In this document: in pieces, positions 21,610 through 31,545 of the stretch
How the letters are laid out: each line of letters starts with the position of its first letter
Numbering within the stretch: the first letter of the stretch is position 1
Source of the DNA: a virus
DNA: 44,080 nucleotides
Virus record (IMG/VR): IMGVR_UViG_3300025543_000056
Span: 1 to 44,080 of that record
Direction: 5' to 3' (one strand)
Made by a program: the position numbers and the translations under genes
The notes under the pieces: generated by a model
Database searches by the model: none
Seen by the model: the letters and a program-made list of their open reading frames with translations, nothing else
Told to the model about the DNA's origin: nothing

Positions 21610-22093
21610 ACCAAAACCAAAAATGGAAAACATCAATGACCAGAAACGTGAAGAACGTGTGGCTGGTTTTATAGAAGGCCTTTGGAATGTTAGATGCCAT
21701 AAACTACCAGTTAGTTATGGTTTGGATTACTGGTGTGAATCAAAAGAAGTTTCTTTTTGGCTAGAAGTAAAATGCAGAACTTTTGGTATTGAAAAGTATG
21801 ACACTTTATTACTTTCGGCCAGTAAATTAAGAATGGGCTCAGCCTTGTCTTTAGCAACCAACCAGCCGTTTGTAATTGTGTATGCAATGACAGACAGCGT
21901 TTACAGTCATACCTGGAAAAGGGATCACATATACGATGTAAGATTTGGTACAATTGCAGAACCTGTTTATGAAGAAGATTCAGAACCTTACATTCATTTC
22001 AGCAAGGATGAGTTAGAATGTTTGTCTCCTCATCCTTTAGGTTTTGACAGAGAAGAAATGGGATTAGTAAAAAATTATAAAAAGGAAAAGTAA
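21602..22093 (+). CDS. PD-(D/E)XK-like nuclease candidate
   Basis: A 163-aa protein starting MDKPKPKMENINDQKREER (ATG 21602, GGAGAG upstream). It contains LDYWCESKE (D42) and FWLEVKCRTFG (E55-V-K57), the D...E-x-K signature of PD-(D/E)XK nucleases. The rest (SALSLATNQPFVIVYAMTD) fits an alpha/beta core. It sits between the primase and a second nuclease, so a role in DNA processing is likely. Family is a pattern-level call. Confidence 0.55.
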   Translation: MDKPKPKMENINDQKREERVAGFIEGLWNVRCHKLPVSYGLDYWCESKEVSFWLEVKCRTFGIEKYDTLLLSASKLRMGSALSLATNQPFVIVYAMTDSVYSHTWKRDHIYDVRFGTIAEPVYEEDSEPYIHFSKDELECLSPHPLGFDREEMGLVKNYKKEK

Positions 22094-22257
22094 TGGAAGA
22101 CCCAGTAAAAAAATCACGCGATTATAAAGGGTGGTTTTGGGATCATGTAAATAGAAGAATGTATCGCTGGCATGAGCTAGAGCTACTAATGAAAGAAAGA
22201 ACTTTAAAGGAGAAGAACAATGCCAATCAACTCAAGAACCAAGGGAGCGACGTTTGA
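22093..22257 (+). CDS. Small basic hypothetical protein
   Basis: A 54-aa protein, MEDPVKKSRDYKGWFWDH then RRMYRWHELELLMKERTLKE, charged and probably helical. TAATG overlap with the upstream stop and 38 bases of overlap with the next gene. Not recognised. Confidence 0.5.
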   Translation: MEDPVKKSRDYKGWFWDHVNRRMYRWHELELLMKERTLKEKNNANQLKNQGSDV

Positions 22258-22633
22258 AAGAGACGTTGCTAAAATATTAAACGAATTTTTTGAGTCTGAA
22301 GGTATTGACTACGTTTGCAAGCGTAACCTAGACCAATATCAATCTAAAGATCTTTGCGATATAAATATCCCTCATCATGCCGTAGAGTGCAAGTTTTACA
22401 AAGAAGGGGACTGGTATCAACAAGGTTGGTGGGATCAAGTGTGCAAAGCGACAGACGGCCGTATCCCTGTTTTAATTTTTAAATATAATCGTAAGCCTAT
22501 TCGGGTGTGCGTACCTTTGTATGCAATCAATCCTGAGTGGGATGAAGATAATGATAAAGTAGCGGTTATGCCAATAGATGAATGGCTGGAAGTGCTAAGA
22601 AATAACTGGGACCTTTATTTAATTAAAAGCTAG
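22220..22633 (+). CDS. Hjc-like Holliday-junction resolvase / PD-(D/E)XK nuclease
   Basis: A 137-aa protein: KGATFERDVAKIL (8-20) gives the first acidic residue E13, then CDIN (D47) and VECKFY (E56-C-K58). This is the E...D...E-x-K order of Hjc-type resolvases and related phage enzymes. It would cut branched DNA before packaging, following the recombination genes. Ribosome site AAAGGAGAAGAAC precedes ATG. Its stop shares bases with that of the convergent virion gene. Confidence 0.75.
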   Translation: MPINSRTKGATFERDVAKILNEFFESEGIDYVCKRNLDQYQSKDLCDINIPHHAVECKFYKEGDWYQQGWWDQVCKATDGRIPVLIFKYNRKPIRVCVPLYAINPEWDEDNDKVAVMPIDEWLEVLRNNWDLYLIKS

Positions 22634-25600
22634 GCTAAGCCTCTTAGCCTTTGAGCAATATCTATGTTTGCTGGAGAGCCGCCTAATAGACTTGGGCTAA
22701 CAATACCTTGAGATTGAGGAGGGGTAACAGCTGCAACAGTTGGCAAATCTTGCAACGTAGGTGTTTGTAATTTTTTAGCCTCTGACTGTATGCCGCCTTT
22801 TAAAGTTTCTAGTATACCCTTGACTTCTTGACCTTCTTCACTTTGTTGAAGCTTCTCAACTTCTCTACTGAGAGCGTCTGATGCTTCGCCTGTTTCAACG
22901 GCTAATCCTCTAATACCGCCAAACTTAATAGTGTTAGCAACAAATTTTACAACTTCTGCAATAGAACTTTTGTCTGTTTTAGCAAGCATTCCAGTAATTC
23001 TTGGGTTTGAAAATATTGTTTTGTAAAGACCCATCATCGCAACTGTTGGCCAGAGAGCCACGTTAAATACGTTCAACGCAAGAGCTCCAGCTACCAAGCT
23101 ACCAGCTCCCCCTGTTATTTCATCACTTACAGTTACTCTTAATTGCCTTGCGTAACTTTTTAAAGATTGGGTCATCTCTTTACCAAACATCGCTGTCAAT
23201 GTTTCGTCGTCGTATGAACGCAAAGCTCTTTCTAAATTGCCAGGCTTGAATATATCAGAAAGTTTGTTACTTCCTGTTTGAACTCCGTCTTTTAGTATTT
23301 GTTCTAAAGCTTGATCTTGTATGTCAAGAAAAGCTTCATCACTTACCAAGTTTTTAACTCTTATAATATCGTCAGAAGACTTAGGTCTAAAGACTATTTT
23401 TGCTACTTCTTCTGGTGATGCGGACTCTAGCCTTGTAAAGATATTTGCTTTTTGTATTTCTAATGCTTGAGCGCTTGCTTCTGCTTTTTCTTTTAAAGCT
23501 TCTGCAAACCTGTTAAAGCTAGGCGGATAGTTAAGTCTGCCTGCGTCAGCCATCGCCTCCATCTGAGGTATTCTGCCAGCAAGTTCATCCGCAACTCCTG
23601 TTAGTTCTTTAACAGAAAGATTGGGTCTAAGTTTAGAAAAATCATCCATCAGTTGAAAAAACTGATTTGCTCTTGGTCCTAAAAATTCTGATAACACTTC
23701 TTTGTTTTTTAACATCTTGTTAGCAAACTTAACTGGGTTAACAGCACCTGTTAGTGGATCGTCAATCGAGCTGTTTATCTGTTCTTTTATATATCTTCTA
23801 AGCAAGCCTTGTTGTAATGCTGCCCTTTTCGCCGACGGAATAGCTTGAATTAAAGCTTTGGCATCTCCAACTTCATTTAGTTTAAAGATTGCGTTATATA
23901 CGTCATCGGCATCAATCTCTTTATTGCTCATTATTTTTCTAACTTTTGCTTTATCAAAAGGCAAATGATTCTCGTAGTAAAGTTTATTTTCTTTTTTTAA
24001 ATCTTCTATAATCTTTACAACTTTATTAGAGTCTCCTTTAATCGAGTGTAGATTGTTTGGAAGATCGTTAATTTTATTATCCAAAGCTTTAAAAGTTTCT
24101 TTTACAGCCTGGGTTGCATCTCCTGAAAGTTCTTTAATATCATGCAAGCCTCTGACAACTTTTCTTGTTTCTACCAATTCTTTTAAAGTAAATTCTGGCT
24201 TCTCTTCTATAGCTTTTTTTAATTTTTTTAACTCATCAGGAATATTTTTTTGCCCTATATTTCTAGCTCTGCCAATTATTTCATCTAGCTCTTTACCAAT
24301 ATCACTTAAATCAACAGTATATTCTGGGCTTAGTTTATTTAATCTATCGGCTATTTTCCCGTAAGCTTGTTGATGACCGTCTTGTATTGCTTTATACGCT
24401 GCTGATATTGTCTCTTGAACATTTTGACCTAATTCTTTTTTTCCTGGCGTACCAGCATTCATTATCGCAGAATTGAAACCAGCTGTTTCATCAGCTAAAT
24501 CTGAAAGCAATCTGTTTAATTCGTTTTGAACGCTTTTTTCTGCTTGGTCCAACTCTGCTCTTCTGGCTTTAAGCTCAGATATGACTCTTGAGTCTGAGTC
24601 TGCAAAATCAGAATAAGATTCTAGCTTAGCTCTTTTGTCTGCAATTTTATTTTTTAACTGGTTTAAAGCCGCAATATTATAATTAATAATTCCTTGCTCT
24701 CTTTTTGTTTTGCCAAAAATGGTTTCTCCAGCTCCTTGAAATCTTGCCTGAAGTGCTCGGCCTGTAGTTCTTTGGCTAAGTACGGCTCTTGCGTCTAACG
24801 GTTTTATTTCTCCGCTTTTAATTGCTTTTTTAATATCAGATTCAGTTGCAAGTCTGCCAAGTTTTTCGTCTAGTCTATTTACATCATCAATACTGACGCC
24901 TCTATTTGCAGCCCAAGCATCTCTAATATTTTCTATTGGAGCCTTTCTACCAAAGAAAGCTCCAACAGCTTTTAAACCTATGTCGCCAACTCCTTGAGCA
25001 ACGGTACCAACCCCAAATTCAAATTTAAGAAGATCAGCTAATTCATTTGCATCTTTTTCTTGATAGCCTTGGGCTAAATCTAAACCTTCTTCAGCTGCTT
25101 TACCGCCCGCAGAACCAAGTCCAGCTGCGATAGCATTTGATACCATCGGAGATTTAAAAAAATATTGAATGCCTTTTGCAATTCTTAGCTGGGGACTTAA
25201 AGCTGCTATAGCTCCAAAAATTGGCCCAACAGCTCCAGAGAAATCTGCAAAGTCTCCAGCAGTTCCCATTTTATTTTCCTCTATAACAATATTTTTATCA
25301 GATATTTTGTCTTTGTCTAACAGCCCTTTGTCGGCGAGAGCCCTTTGCCCTTCTGGAGTAATTGCAAAATCACCTTTGGTAGTTTCGGTAAATCCAGAGC
25401 TATCAACGTAGGCCCTTAAAACATTTTCTTTTTCTTCTCTTTTCTCCTGTCTGCCAAGAGCTGCTCTTAGACTTGGTACGTTAATACCTGTTTCGTAATC
25501 AAAATATACTTTGTCGAAAAGCGGAGATGCCTCTCTTTTAACCATTTCGGCTCTAATAATTCTTTGCGCTTCTTCGGCAGATTTTGCTCTGACTGGAATG

Positions 25601-25638
25601 GTTAGATCATCCGTCAGTTTAATATTGTAGGTGTTCAT
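22630..25638 (-). CDS. Large internal-virion-like protein (1002 aa)
   Basis: A 1002-aa, mostly helical protein with a hydrophobic Ala/Gly-rich patch near residues 135-180 (GAIAALSPQL, IAAGLGSAGGKAAEEGL), another near 840-880, and long coiled-coil-like stretches in between. Size and composition match the large internal or ejection proteins of podoviruses, which form a channel for DNA entry. No lysozyme or transglycosylase motif is visible. It is the last gene of the late operon. Confidence 0.6.
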   Translation of the reverse strand: MNTYNIKLTDDLTIPVRAKSAEEAQRIIRAEMVKREASPLFDKVYFDYETGINVPSLRAALGRQEKREEKENVLRAYVDSSGFTETTKGDFAITPEGQRALADKGLLDKDKISDKNIVIEENKMGTAGDFADFSGAVGPIFGAIAALSPQLRIAKGIQYFFKSPMVSNAIAAGLGSAGGKAAEEGLDLAQGYQEKDANELADLLKFEFGVGTVAQGVGDIGLKAVGAFFGRKAPIENIRDAWAANRGVSIDDVNRLDEKLGRLATESDIKKAIKSGEIKPLDARAVLSQRTTGRALQARFQGAGETIFGKTKREQGIINYNIAALNQLKNKIADKRAKLESYSDFADSDSRVISELKARRAELDQAEKSVQNELNRLLSDLADETAGFNSAIMNAGTPGKKELGQNVQETISAAYKAIQDGHQQAYGKIADRLNKLSPEYTVDLSDIGKELDEIIGRARNIGQKNIPDELKKLKKAIEEKPEFTLKELVETRKVVRGLHDIKELSGDATQAVKETFKALDNKINDLPNNLHSIKGDSNKVVKIIEDLKKENKLYYENHLPFDKAKVRKIMSNKEIDADDVYNAIFKLNEVGDAKALIQAIPSAKRAALQQGLLRRYIKEQINSSIDDPLTGAVNPVKFANKMLKNKEVLSEFLGPRANQFFQLMDDFSKLRPNLSVKELTGVADELAGRIPQMEAMADAGRLNYPPSFNRFAEALKEKAEASAQALEIQKANIFTRLESASPEEVAKIVFRPKSSDDIIRVKNLVSDEAFLDIQDQALEQILKDGVQTGSNKLSDIFKPGNLERALRSYDDETLTAMFGKEMTQSLKSYARQLRVTVSDEITGGAGSLVAGALALNVFNVALWPTVAMMGLYKTIFSNPRITGMLAKTDKSSIAEVVKFVANTIKFGGIRGLAVETGEASDALSREVEKLQQSEEGQEVKGILETLKGGIQSEAKKLQTPTLQDLPTVAAVTPPQSQGIVSPSLLGGSPANIDIAQRLRGLA

Positions 25639-27833
25639 TGATTGAACTCGCCTCTCATATCAAGGTCAAAAATTTCGCCAACATTTGTCATTGATTTAGC
25701 ATCAGACGGGCTAGCATTAATTATTGCTTCTATAATTGATCTATATGGAGAAATAGCATCTATACCAACATTTCCATAAACTGGGTTTTGTAAAAGCCTG
25801 TAGGTTTTTTTAACATTTCTTTGTCTTTCAAGATTGCTATCTATTAAGCTTCTTCTTGCATTTTTTAATTTTTTCAAAATTTCAGAAGGTTTATCTGTTA
25901 GATTTAAATCTCCAAATACTTTATCAACAATTTCTCTGTCTAGATTAGATATGGTTCTCCCTGATTCGTTTAATATATCTCTAATGCTTCTTTGTTTTAC
26001 TTGTTCAATATAGTTTGCAATTTTTGTTGCATCAGAAACATTTGAATCAGGTACTCCTATAAATGCTGCTGCCTGATCTTTAAATCTATTTATTCTTCCT
26101 GGCAAACCAGTAATTGCAACTCCTTTTTCTACCGCTTCTTCAAATAAAGAAATAGCATCATTCATAATTGCGACAGAAGCCCTGGATCCTTCATAATTTT
26201 TAATATTTTCATTTAGGCTGTAAGTCATATCATCTAATTTTCCAATATCAGATGGTGTTAAATCTGGACTTTGCCCACTCTCAATAGCTTTTAATAAAAA
26301 TTCTCTATCTGCTTTTTCTTTTTCTAAATCTCTCAAACTTCTTTCTTCAGCAGCCAAAGCTGAACCTAAAGCTAAGCCTGAACCAACTTCTCCAGTCTTA
26401 GCTATTCCTTTTGATAGATTTGCTACGTAGCTAATAAAATCTGGATTGTTAAATACAGTTCCAACTTGTTCTGGAGTGCTTGCTGATGATACGACAGGAG
26501 GCTCCGCATCTGATTTTTTCTGTTCTTCGGTTTTATCGCCTTCTTCATCTGTAACAGTATCTGCAACATCTTCAGCATCTGCTTGAGTTTCGTCAGCAAC
26601 AGCATCTTCTATCTCGCTACCAGCAGCTTCAGCATTTACCTTATCTGCTTGCTCTTGATTTTCAAGATCTTGTAATTCTTTGCCTATTTCATCTTCGACT
26701 GGTTGTTCTACCTGTCCTGTTGATGATCTTAATACTAAGCTATCTAAATCAGCGGCTGGAATACCCATTCTTAAACCACCCGATTTTTCTGGTAAAAGCC
26801 CTTGTTCAAAACCGCCTATAAATTTATCTTCACCCATCGGGTATCTTTCACCTTTAAATATATCTCTATCTCCAGTATCAGCTTCTCTTTCCCCTATAAA
26901 CCCTGCAAGACCTCTTCTTCCTAAGTTATAAAGACCTTCGCCAAACTCGGCTAAACTTTCTATACCAACTCCAGCAATGTCTCGTAATCCTGTTTGCAAA
27001 TTTAAATAATCTGGCAACATTTCTCCAAATTTAAAAGTTGACGGACTAACGCTTGAAAAAGATGCGGCTCGTCTTCCAATTGTATCTCTAATAGCTTCTT
27101 GTAAATTAGATCCGTATTCTACCTCTGGGTTTTGTATTAAAGCTTGTATTTCAAAAACATTTTCTGAATTTAATATTTCAGCAAATCTTTTTGGATCTAC
27201 GTTATATACCTTGCCGTCACTTGCTCGATATTGATTAGGACCTAATACTGAGCTTGCAACTTCAGCCTGTTCGCCAGTCATCACGTCTGCAAGTCCAGGT
27301 AATCCTGGAGTATCAACAGTTGTTCTTTCTGGAACGGTTGATCCAGTTACTAAATCAATCGCTGAGTTTGCTTCTGCCTCAGACATACCAAAGCTAACGC
27401 CTAATCCTCTAACTAGGTTAGCTCTATCTAAAACTCCGCCAGCGTTTGTTATATAGTCTCTAACGCTTTTGGGAACAACGCTAACATCTTCTAAATTTGG
27501 TAATTCTGGGTCTGCTGATGCTTCAAAAGATAAATTTCCAACTGGAGTCGATATGCTTTCAGAAATAATATCTGCCCTTTGCGCTGGAGTAACAACTGGA
27601 GAACCTGTAAAAGATTCGCCTAAAGATACTGCTGGATTTAAACTACCGCCTTCTTCTCTGGCTATCTGCTCGATAAGACCAAGATTAGCTGCTGGGTAAA
27701 CTTCTTGTATTTCTAAAGGACTGTAACCCTGCTGTACGTAATAGCGTACAAGCTCAGAATTTACTGGTTCTACTTGAATCAGTTTGTCTGAAGGTCCGCC
27801 TGTTTGAAACATTCTCCTTTGCAGTACATTCAT
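25635..27833 (-). CDS. Internal-virion-like protein (732 aa)
   Basis: A 732-aa protein. The N-terminal half is rich in Pro/Gly/Ser with acid runs (VNAEAAGSEIEDAVADE and following, about residues 395-450), then a helical C-terminal half (EQVKQRSIRDILNESGRTIS, FKDQAAAFIGVPDS). I see no enzyme motif. It overlaps the next gene by ATGA. Co-translation with the 1002-aa protein supports a shared virion complex. Confidence 0.55.
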   Translation of the reverse strand: MNVLQRRMFQTGGPSDKLIQVEPVNSELVRYYVQQGYSPLEIQEVYPAANLGLIEQIAREEGGSLNPAVSLGESFTGSPVVTPAQRADIISESISTPVGNLSFEASADPELPNLEDVSVVPKSVRDYITNAGGVLDRANLVRGLGVSFGMSEAEANSAIDLVTGSTVPERTTVDTPGLPGLADVMTGEQAEVASSVLGPNQYRASDGKVYNVDPKRFAEILNSENVFEIQALIQNPEVEYGSNLQEAIRDTIGRRAASFSSVSPSTFKFGEMLPDYLNLQTGLRDIAGVGIESLAEFGEGLYNLGRRGLAGFIGEREADTGDRDIFKGERYPMGEDKFIGGFEQGLLPEKSGGLRMGIPAADLDSLVLRSSTGQVEQPVEDEIGKELQDLENQEQADKVNAEAAGSEIEDAVADETQADAEDVADTVTDEEGDKTEEQKKSDAEPPVVSSASTPEQVGTVFNNPDFISYVANLSKGIAKTGEVGSGLALGSALAAEERSLRDLEKEKADREFLLKAIESGQSPDLTPSDIGKLDDMTYSLNENIKNYEGSRASVAIMNDAISLFEEAVEKGVAITGLPGRINRFKDQAAAFIGVPDSNVSDATKIANYIEQVKQRSIRDILNESGRTISNLDREIVDKVFGDLNLTDKPSEILKKLKNARRSLIDSNLERQRNVKKTYRLLQNPVYGNVGIDAISPYRSIIEAIINASPSDAKSMTNVGEIFDLDMRGEFNQ

Positions 27834-27842
27834 ATTATTCCT

Positions 27843-29141
27843 TTAAGCGTAAGTTCCTCTATATGCTTGAGGCGCTCCGTATATTCCTTGTTGAGGCATT
27901 TGCGGGGCGACTGGAGCAGGAGAGGTGGAGAAAGATGGCATGTATGCGCCTAATCCTTGTTGTTGAGGAACTTGATATGGTATTGCTGCGTTATAAAAAC
28001 CTTGTTGCGGTTGTTGTTGCATACCGAAATTAACTTGAGGCTGTTGATAACCAGTAAACATCATTCCGCTCCCATATCCAGGAGATGAAGAGGGTGTTGG
28101 AGCTGGGGCTGGGGCTGGAGCAGCCACTTGCTTAGGAGCCAAAGAAGCATATGTTCCAAGCGCTGTTGATATAGCGCTTGCATATGGATCTGGTGGCTTT
28201 CTATAATCTTTGTCTATTATGGTTTGACTTGCTTGATATTGCGGCGCAAAACCTTGAATAAATTTGGTTGCTTGCAAGGGAGCCATTCTTTGTTGTTGTT
28301 GTTGAGCGAACTCTCTTGCAAGTCTCTGCTCTTCAATTCCTCTTTCTGTTGCGCCAAGACCTGTTAGCTGAGCCACATCTTCTGCTCTTAACCTCTGACC
28401 TGCTGCGCCAAGGCTAGCCATGTCAGAACCAAATAATCTTTGAGCTCCAGAAAGTTGTCCGCCAAATCCAGACTCTAATTGAGCTGCTGATCTAGCGCCT
28501 GATCTTTGACTTTCTAATTCTCTTAACGCTCTTTCTTGGGCTGTCTGGAATCCTCCAGATCTAATTCTACTTAAAACGTCGCCTAAGCCTCGACCTAAAG
28601 ATTCTTGTCTTTCTTGCGCTGTTAATCTAGCTCTTGAGCCAAACGCTGATTCTCCGCCTCTAGCAATATCTGCCGCTCTTTGCTGAATGTCTTGCATTTC
28701 AGCAGCTTTTAAAGTGTCTTGAATTGTTTGCTGAACAACTTGTTGTTCAAAAGGATTGTAAAGCTGGTCTGCCATTCTTGGGTCGTAACCTCGTAAAGAT
28801 TGCCCAAGAAGCTGTCTAGCTGACGGTCCGCCAAGCCCTAAACTTGCTTGTAAAGAGCCAAGACCTGAGCCGTAAGCCTGTTCTGCTTGTCTTAAAAAGG
28901 GCTGATAAGAACCTATTCCAGCTCTAGCAATATCTCTTGCTTCTCTTTCAAGACCAGTTAATCCTGCTGTTTCTTGTAAAATAGCTGGTTGATCTAAATA
29001 AGATTTTTGCGCTGCTTCAGTTGCTTGCGCTATTAAACCTGGAGTATCGGTAGAACCAAAATACAGCTCTCGTAAAGCTGGGTCTGAAATGACCTCTCTT
29101 CTGTCTACTAAGTCTAAAACTGGTAACATCGGTTTAGCCAT
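27843..29141 (-). CDS. Gln/Ala-rich internal-virion-like protein
   Basis: A 432-aa protein: helical Gln/Ala/Arg-rich centre (QSLGRGLGDVLSRIRSG; QQQQQRMAPLQ) and a Pro/Gln/Gly-rich C-terminus (PAPAPAPTPSSS; PQQGLGAYM). Similar Gln/Ala proteins accompany internal proteins of marine podoviruses. Shares one base with the 441-aa gene upstream. No known enzymatic motif. Confidence 0.6.
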   Translation of the reverse strand: MAKPMLPVLDLVDRREVISDPALRELYFGSTDTPGLIAQATEAAQKSYLDQPAILQETAGLTGLEREARDIARAGIGSYQPFLRQAEQAYGSGLGSLQASLGLGGPSARQLLGQSLRGYDPRMADQLYNPFEQQVVQQTIQDTLKAAEMQDIQQRAADIARGGESAFGSRARLTAQERQESLGRGLGDVLSRIRSGGFQTAQERALRELESQRSGARSAAQLESGFGGQLSGAQRLFGSDMASLGAAGQRLRAEDVAQLTGLGATERGIEEQRLAREFAQQQQQRMAPLQATKFIQGFAPQYQASQTIIDKDYRKPPDPYASAISTALGTYASLAPKQVAAPAPAPAPTPSSSPGYGSGMMFTGYQQPQVNFGMQQQPQQGFYNAAIPYQVPQQQGLGAYMPSFSTSPAPVAPQMPQQGIYGAPQAYRGTYA

Positions 29142-30466
29142 TATATTGCCTCAAAAATATTCATTAACTCACGCATATTTTTTACACCTTCTTCGCGTGA
29201 AGCGCTACCACCTTTAATAAGCTCAATACCAGATTTGGTTTTGTTGACGTCAAATGCGCCTGCGCCACGTGTAGCTTTAGCGGTCATTACAAACTCACCA
29301 TCACTTAACATTGCGGGTATATCATCTGAAGTACCAGTCCCTGGTCCAGCAGATTCACCGCCGTCTCGCATGTCAAGTTCTTCAATCATAACTGCGCCAC
29401 CTTGAGCAAACTTTAAAGCTTTTGGAGCTGGAGCAAGTCCAAACTCTTCTCTAGTACCACCTGTACCTAAAGCTTTAGATATTTGATATCTGCCAAGTTG
29501 ATCCATTGTTACTGCTGGAGTTTCTGCCAAGCCACCTGATCTGCTCTTAGCTTGATCGTAAGCTATCTTACCAACCAAAGCTGCAAGTCCACCTGCGCCC
29601 AAAGTGTTAAGTCCGCCACCTTCTTTGGTGAAAGTATCTTTAATACCGCTTGCGCCACCTTTAATAAAGTCTTCTATCATACCTATTCTACTTTGACCTG
29701 ATCCTGTTCTTGGATCATACCCAGATCTGTTGCCTTTAATAAAGTCTTCTATTAAACCAATTCTGCTTTGACCGCTACCAGTAGCTGGATCATAACCAGA
29801 TGGAGAAGAAGGCATTTGATAACCAGGAGAATAGCCAAAAGTCGGCATAAATCCGCCACCGTAGTATTGTTGAGGAATGTTATATCCTGGAACATAACCA
29901 CCCTGTTCGCTTGGAGCAAACCCACCTTGCATCGCTTGTCCCATCATACCTTTAGGAGTAAACAAACCACCTATTCCAGATGTAATTGCTTGCTTACCAA
30001 ATGATAAAGCGCTTCCTAGTCCGCCGCCAGAACCTGCTGTAATAGCATTTCCAACTCCGCCAAGACCTGGAATTTTGCCAACCAAACCACCAATACCGCT
30101 AGCTACGTTGCCTAAACCAACTTTACCTAACAAAGATCCACCTACAGCGCCTAAAGCCTGACCTACGCCAGGAATAAACATCGCTACAGGAGCAACTTTT
30201 TTGGCTACCTTTTTTACAGATTTAAAAGTTTTTTTCAACCAACCAAACTCAGGTTGCCCTGTAATCGGGTTGATACTCATATGCGGCCCTACAATATACT
30301 CATCTGGATCTAATCCAGCCGCCATCATTTCTCTGCTTAATCTTGCTTGCGTATCAGCGCTTATTACTGGAGGAATAACTCTTTCGCCTGGAGCAACGTG
30401 TGCTACAAAGCGATCTTCATCCCTGCCTAAACTTGCTATACCTGTTCCTGAATTGTCAATAATCAT
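29141..30466 (-). CDS. Gly-rich virion protein with tandem 25-residue repeat
   Basis: A 441-aa protein. N-terminus VAHVAPGERVIPPVIS and C-terminal SDDIPAMLSDGEFVMTAKA with TRGAG are conserved patterns I recall from phage virion proteins. The middle is Gly-rich with hydrophobic segments (GVGQALGAVGGSLLGKVGLG). A 25-residue unit (GYDPxTGSGQSRIGxIEDF plus IKG) occurs twice (DNA about 29658-29807). Probably an internal or tail-associated structural protein. Confidence 0.65.
   Translation of the reverse strand: MIIDNSGTGIASLGRDEDRFVAHVAPGERVIPPVISADTQARLSREMMAAGLDPDEYIVGPHMSINPITGQPEFGWLKKTFKSVKKVAKKVAPVAMFIPGVGQALGAVGGSLLGKVGLGNVASGIGGLVGKIPGLGGVGNAITAGSGGGLGSALSFGKQAITSGIGGLFTPKGMMGQAMQGGFAPSEQGGYVPGYNIPQQYYGGGFMPTFGYSPGYQMPSSPSGYDPATGSGQSRIGLIEDFIKGNRSGYDPRTGSGQSRIGMIEDFIKGGASGIKDTFTKEGGGLNTLGAGGLAALVGKIAYDQAKSRSGGLAETPAVTMDQLGRYQISKALGTGGTREEFGLAPAPKALKFAQGGAVMIEELDMRDGGESAGPGTGTSDDIPAMLSDGEFVMTAKATRGAGAFDVNKTKSGIELIKGGSASREEGVKNMRELMNIFEAI
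29658..29807 (-). repeat. Tandem 75-bp in-frame repeat
   Basis: Two adjacent 75-bp units in the Gly-rich virion gene encode GYDPATGSGQSRIGLIEDF and GYDPRTGSGQSRIGMIEDF, both followed by IKG. Near-identical DNA suggests recent duplication and possible length variation between relatives. Confidence 0.8.
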
Positions 30467-30468
30467 AT

Positions 30469-31200
30469 TTAAATTTTACTCTTTTCTTCATCACATGTTA
30501 ACCAAAAAACCAACAAATAGCGATTGCCGCTTTTTACTGGTAAGCCTCGGTGCATATGCGTAAAGCTTGGAAATATCAAAGCATTTCCTGTTGGGATGGG
30601 ATCAACAATGCCTCGGTTTAAAAATTCTGTTCCACCGCCCTCGTATTCGCCTGTATTTAAAGGAACAACAATGCTTATATCTGCGCTAGCATCGTGATGC
30701 CAAGCACCTTGTTTTTTGTCTTTTAAATTATAATTTGCTATTTGGATGCCTCCGCCTGTTACGTGACGATTCCAAATGCTTAATAAGATAGGATTAACAA
30801 CTGAAAAAACTATCTCTAATAAAGAATTGTATATAGGAAGACAACATTCTTGCAATACTATTTCTGGTATTTGTCTTAACTTATCCTCGTCTGGATTTGG
30901 CGTAAAGCCGTAAAAAGATTCTAAGTTTTTCATTTCGTCTATTAGTAGATTGCAAAATGTTTGAGAAAACAAAGGAACTTTGTACACATCTTTAACTGTT
31001 TCTTCAATAATACTTTGAACCAAAGTAGGGTCTGGGTTTTGAGTACCTTCTGATTTGTAAAATTTTAATAAGTTTGGAAGAGATAGTTTTGTTTTTTCTA
31101 GAGTTTCTTTATCAATAAACCAATCGTTAGGATAAGCCAAAAGAAGATTCTTTAGCTGATAGTCTTGTTCTAATTGTTCTGCAAGCATACCTTGTTCCAT
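30469..31200 (-). CDS. 2-oxoglutarate/Fe(II)-dependent oxygenase
   Basis: A 243-aa protein. WHHDASAD (H168-x-D170) and PSFTHMHRGLPVKSGNRYLL (distal His 215 or 217, Arg 227) form the H-x-D...H...R signature of prolyl-4-hydroxylase-like 2OG dioxygenases; GGGTEFL and IPTGNALIFPS fit the jelly-roll core. The family hydroxylates proteins or nucleic acids using Fe(II), O2 and 2-oxoglutarate. Such genes are frequent in marine phages. Here it lies among virion genes, so a virion or host protein could be the substrate, which is inference. Confidence 0.8.
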   Translation of the reverse strand: MEQGMLAEQLEQDYQLKNLLLAYPNDWFIDKETLEKTKLSLPNLLKFYKSEGTQNPDPTLVQSIIEETVKDVYKVPLFSQTFCNLLIDEMKNLESFYGFTPNPDEDKLRQIPEIVLQECCLPIYNSLLEIVFSVVNPILLSIWNRHVTGGGIQIANYNLKDKKQGAWHHDASADISIVVPLNTGEYEGGGTEFLNRGIVDPIPTGNALIFPSFTHMHRGLPVKSGNRYLLVFWLTCDEEKSKI

Positions 31201-31215
31201 ATGTTATTTTATTAT

Positions 31216-31545
31216 TTACAAGGTTATTGTAATATTTCCGTTTGTTTTTACCGAAATACTACCCAGTAAACCTTGGGCTTCGTATCCTTGAGGATTGGGT
31301 TCATCCATTAAATCAATAAACTCAGTCCCGTTAAATACTTGCAACACTTGGGTTGTCGTATTAAAGATTAGCGTGCCAAGATTAAAATTTAACTTATCAC
31401 GTTGCGTAGTTGATAATTGCAAAGTATTATCAGGGTCTACTGCTCCTAAGTTTATCTCTAAAATTCTTATAAGTCTATTAAAAGTAGAAGAAGTAACGCC
31501 CTCTCCTTGCGCTTGCGGGAGCTGAGTTGGAAGTAGCTTGCTCAT
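31216..31545 (-). CDS. Hypothetical virion-associated protein
   Basis: A 109-aa protein with TFNRLIRILEINLGAVDP near residue 21 and a beta-looking second half (GTLIFNTTTQVLQVFNGTEF). The pattern NTTTxxLQVFNGTxF resembles small trimeric tail-fibre-like proteins. It overlaps the 626-aa tail gene by ATGA. Function unknown. Confidence 0.65.
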   Translation of the reverse strand: MSKLLPTQLPQAQGEGVTSSTFNRLIRILEINLGAVDPDNTLQLSTTQRDKLNFNLGTLIFNTTTQVLQVFNGTEFIDLMDEPNPQGYEAQGLLGSISVKTNGNITITL

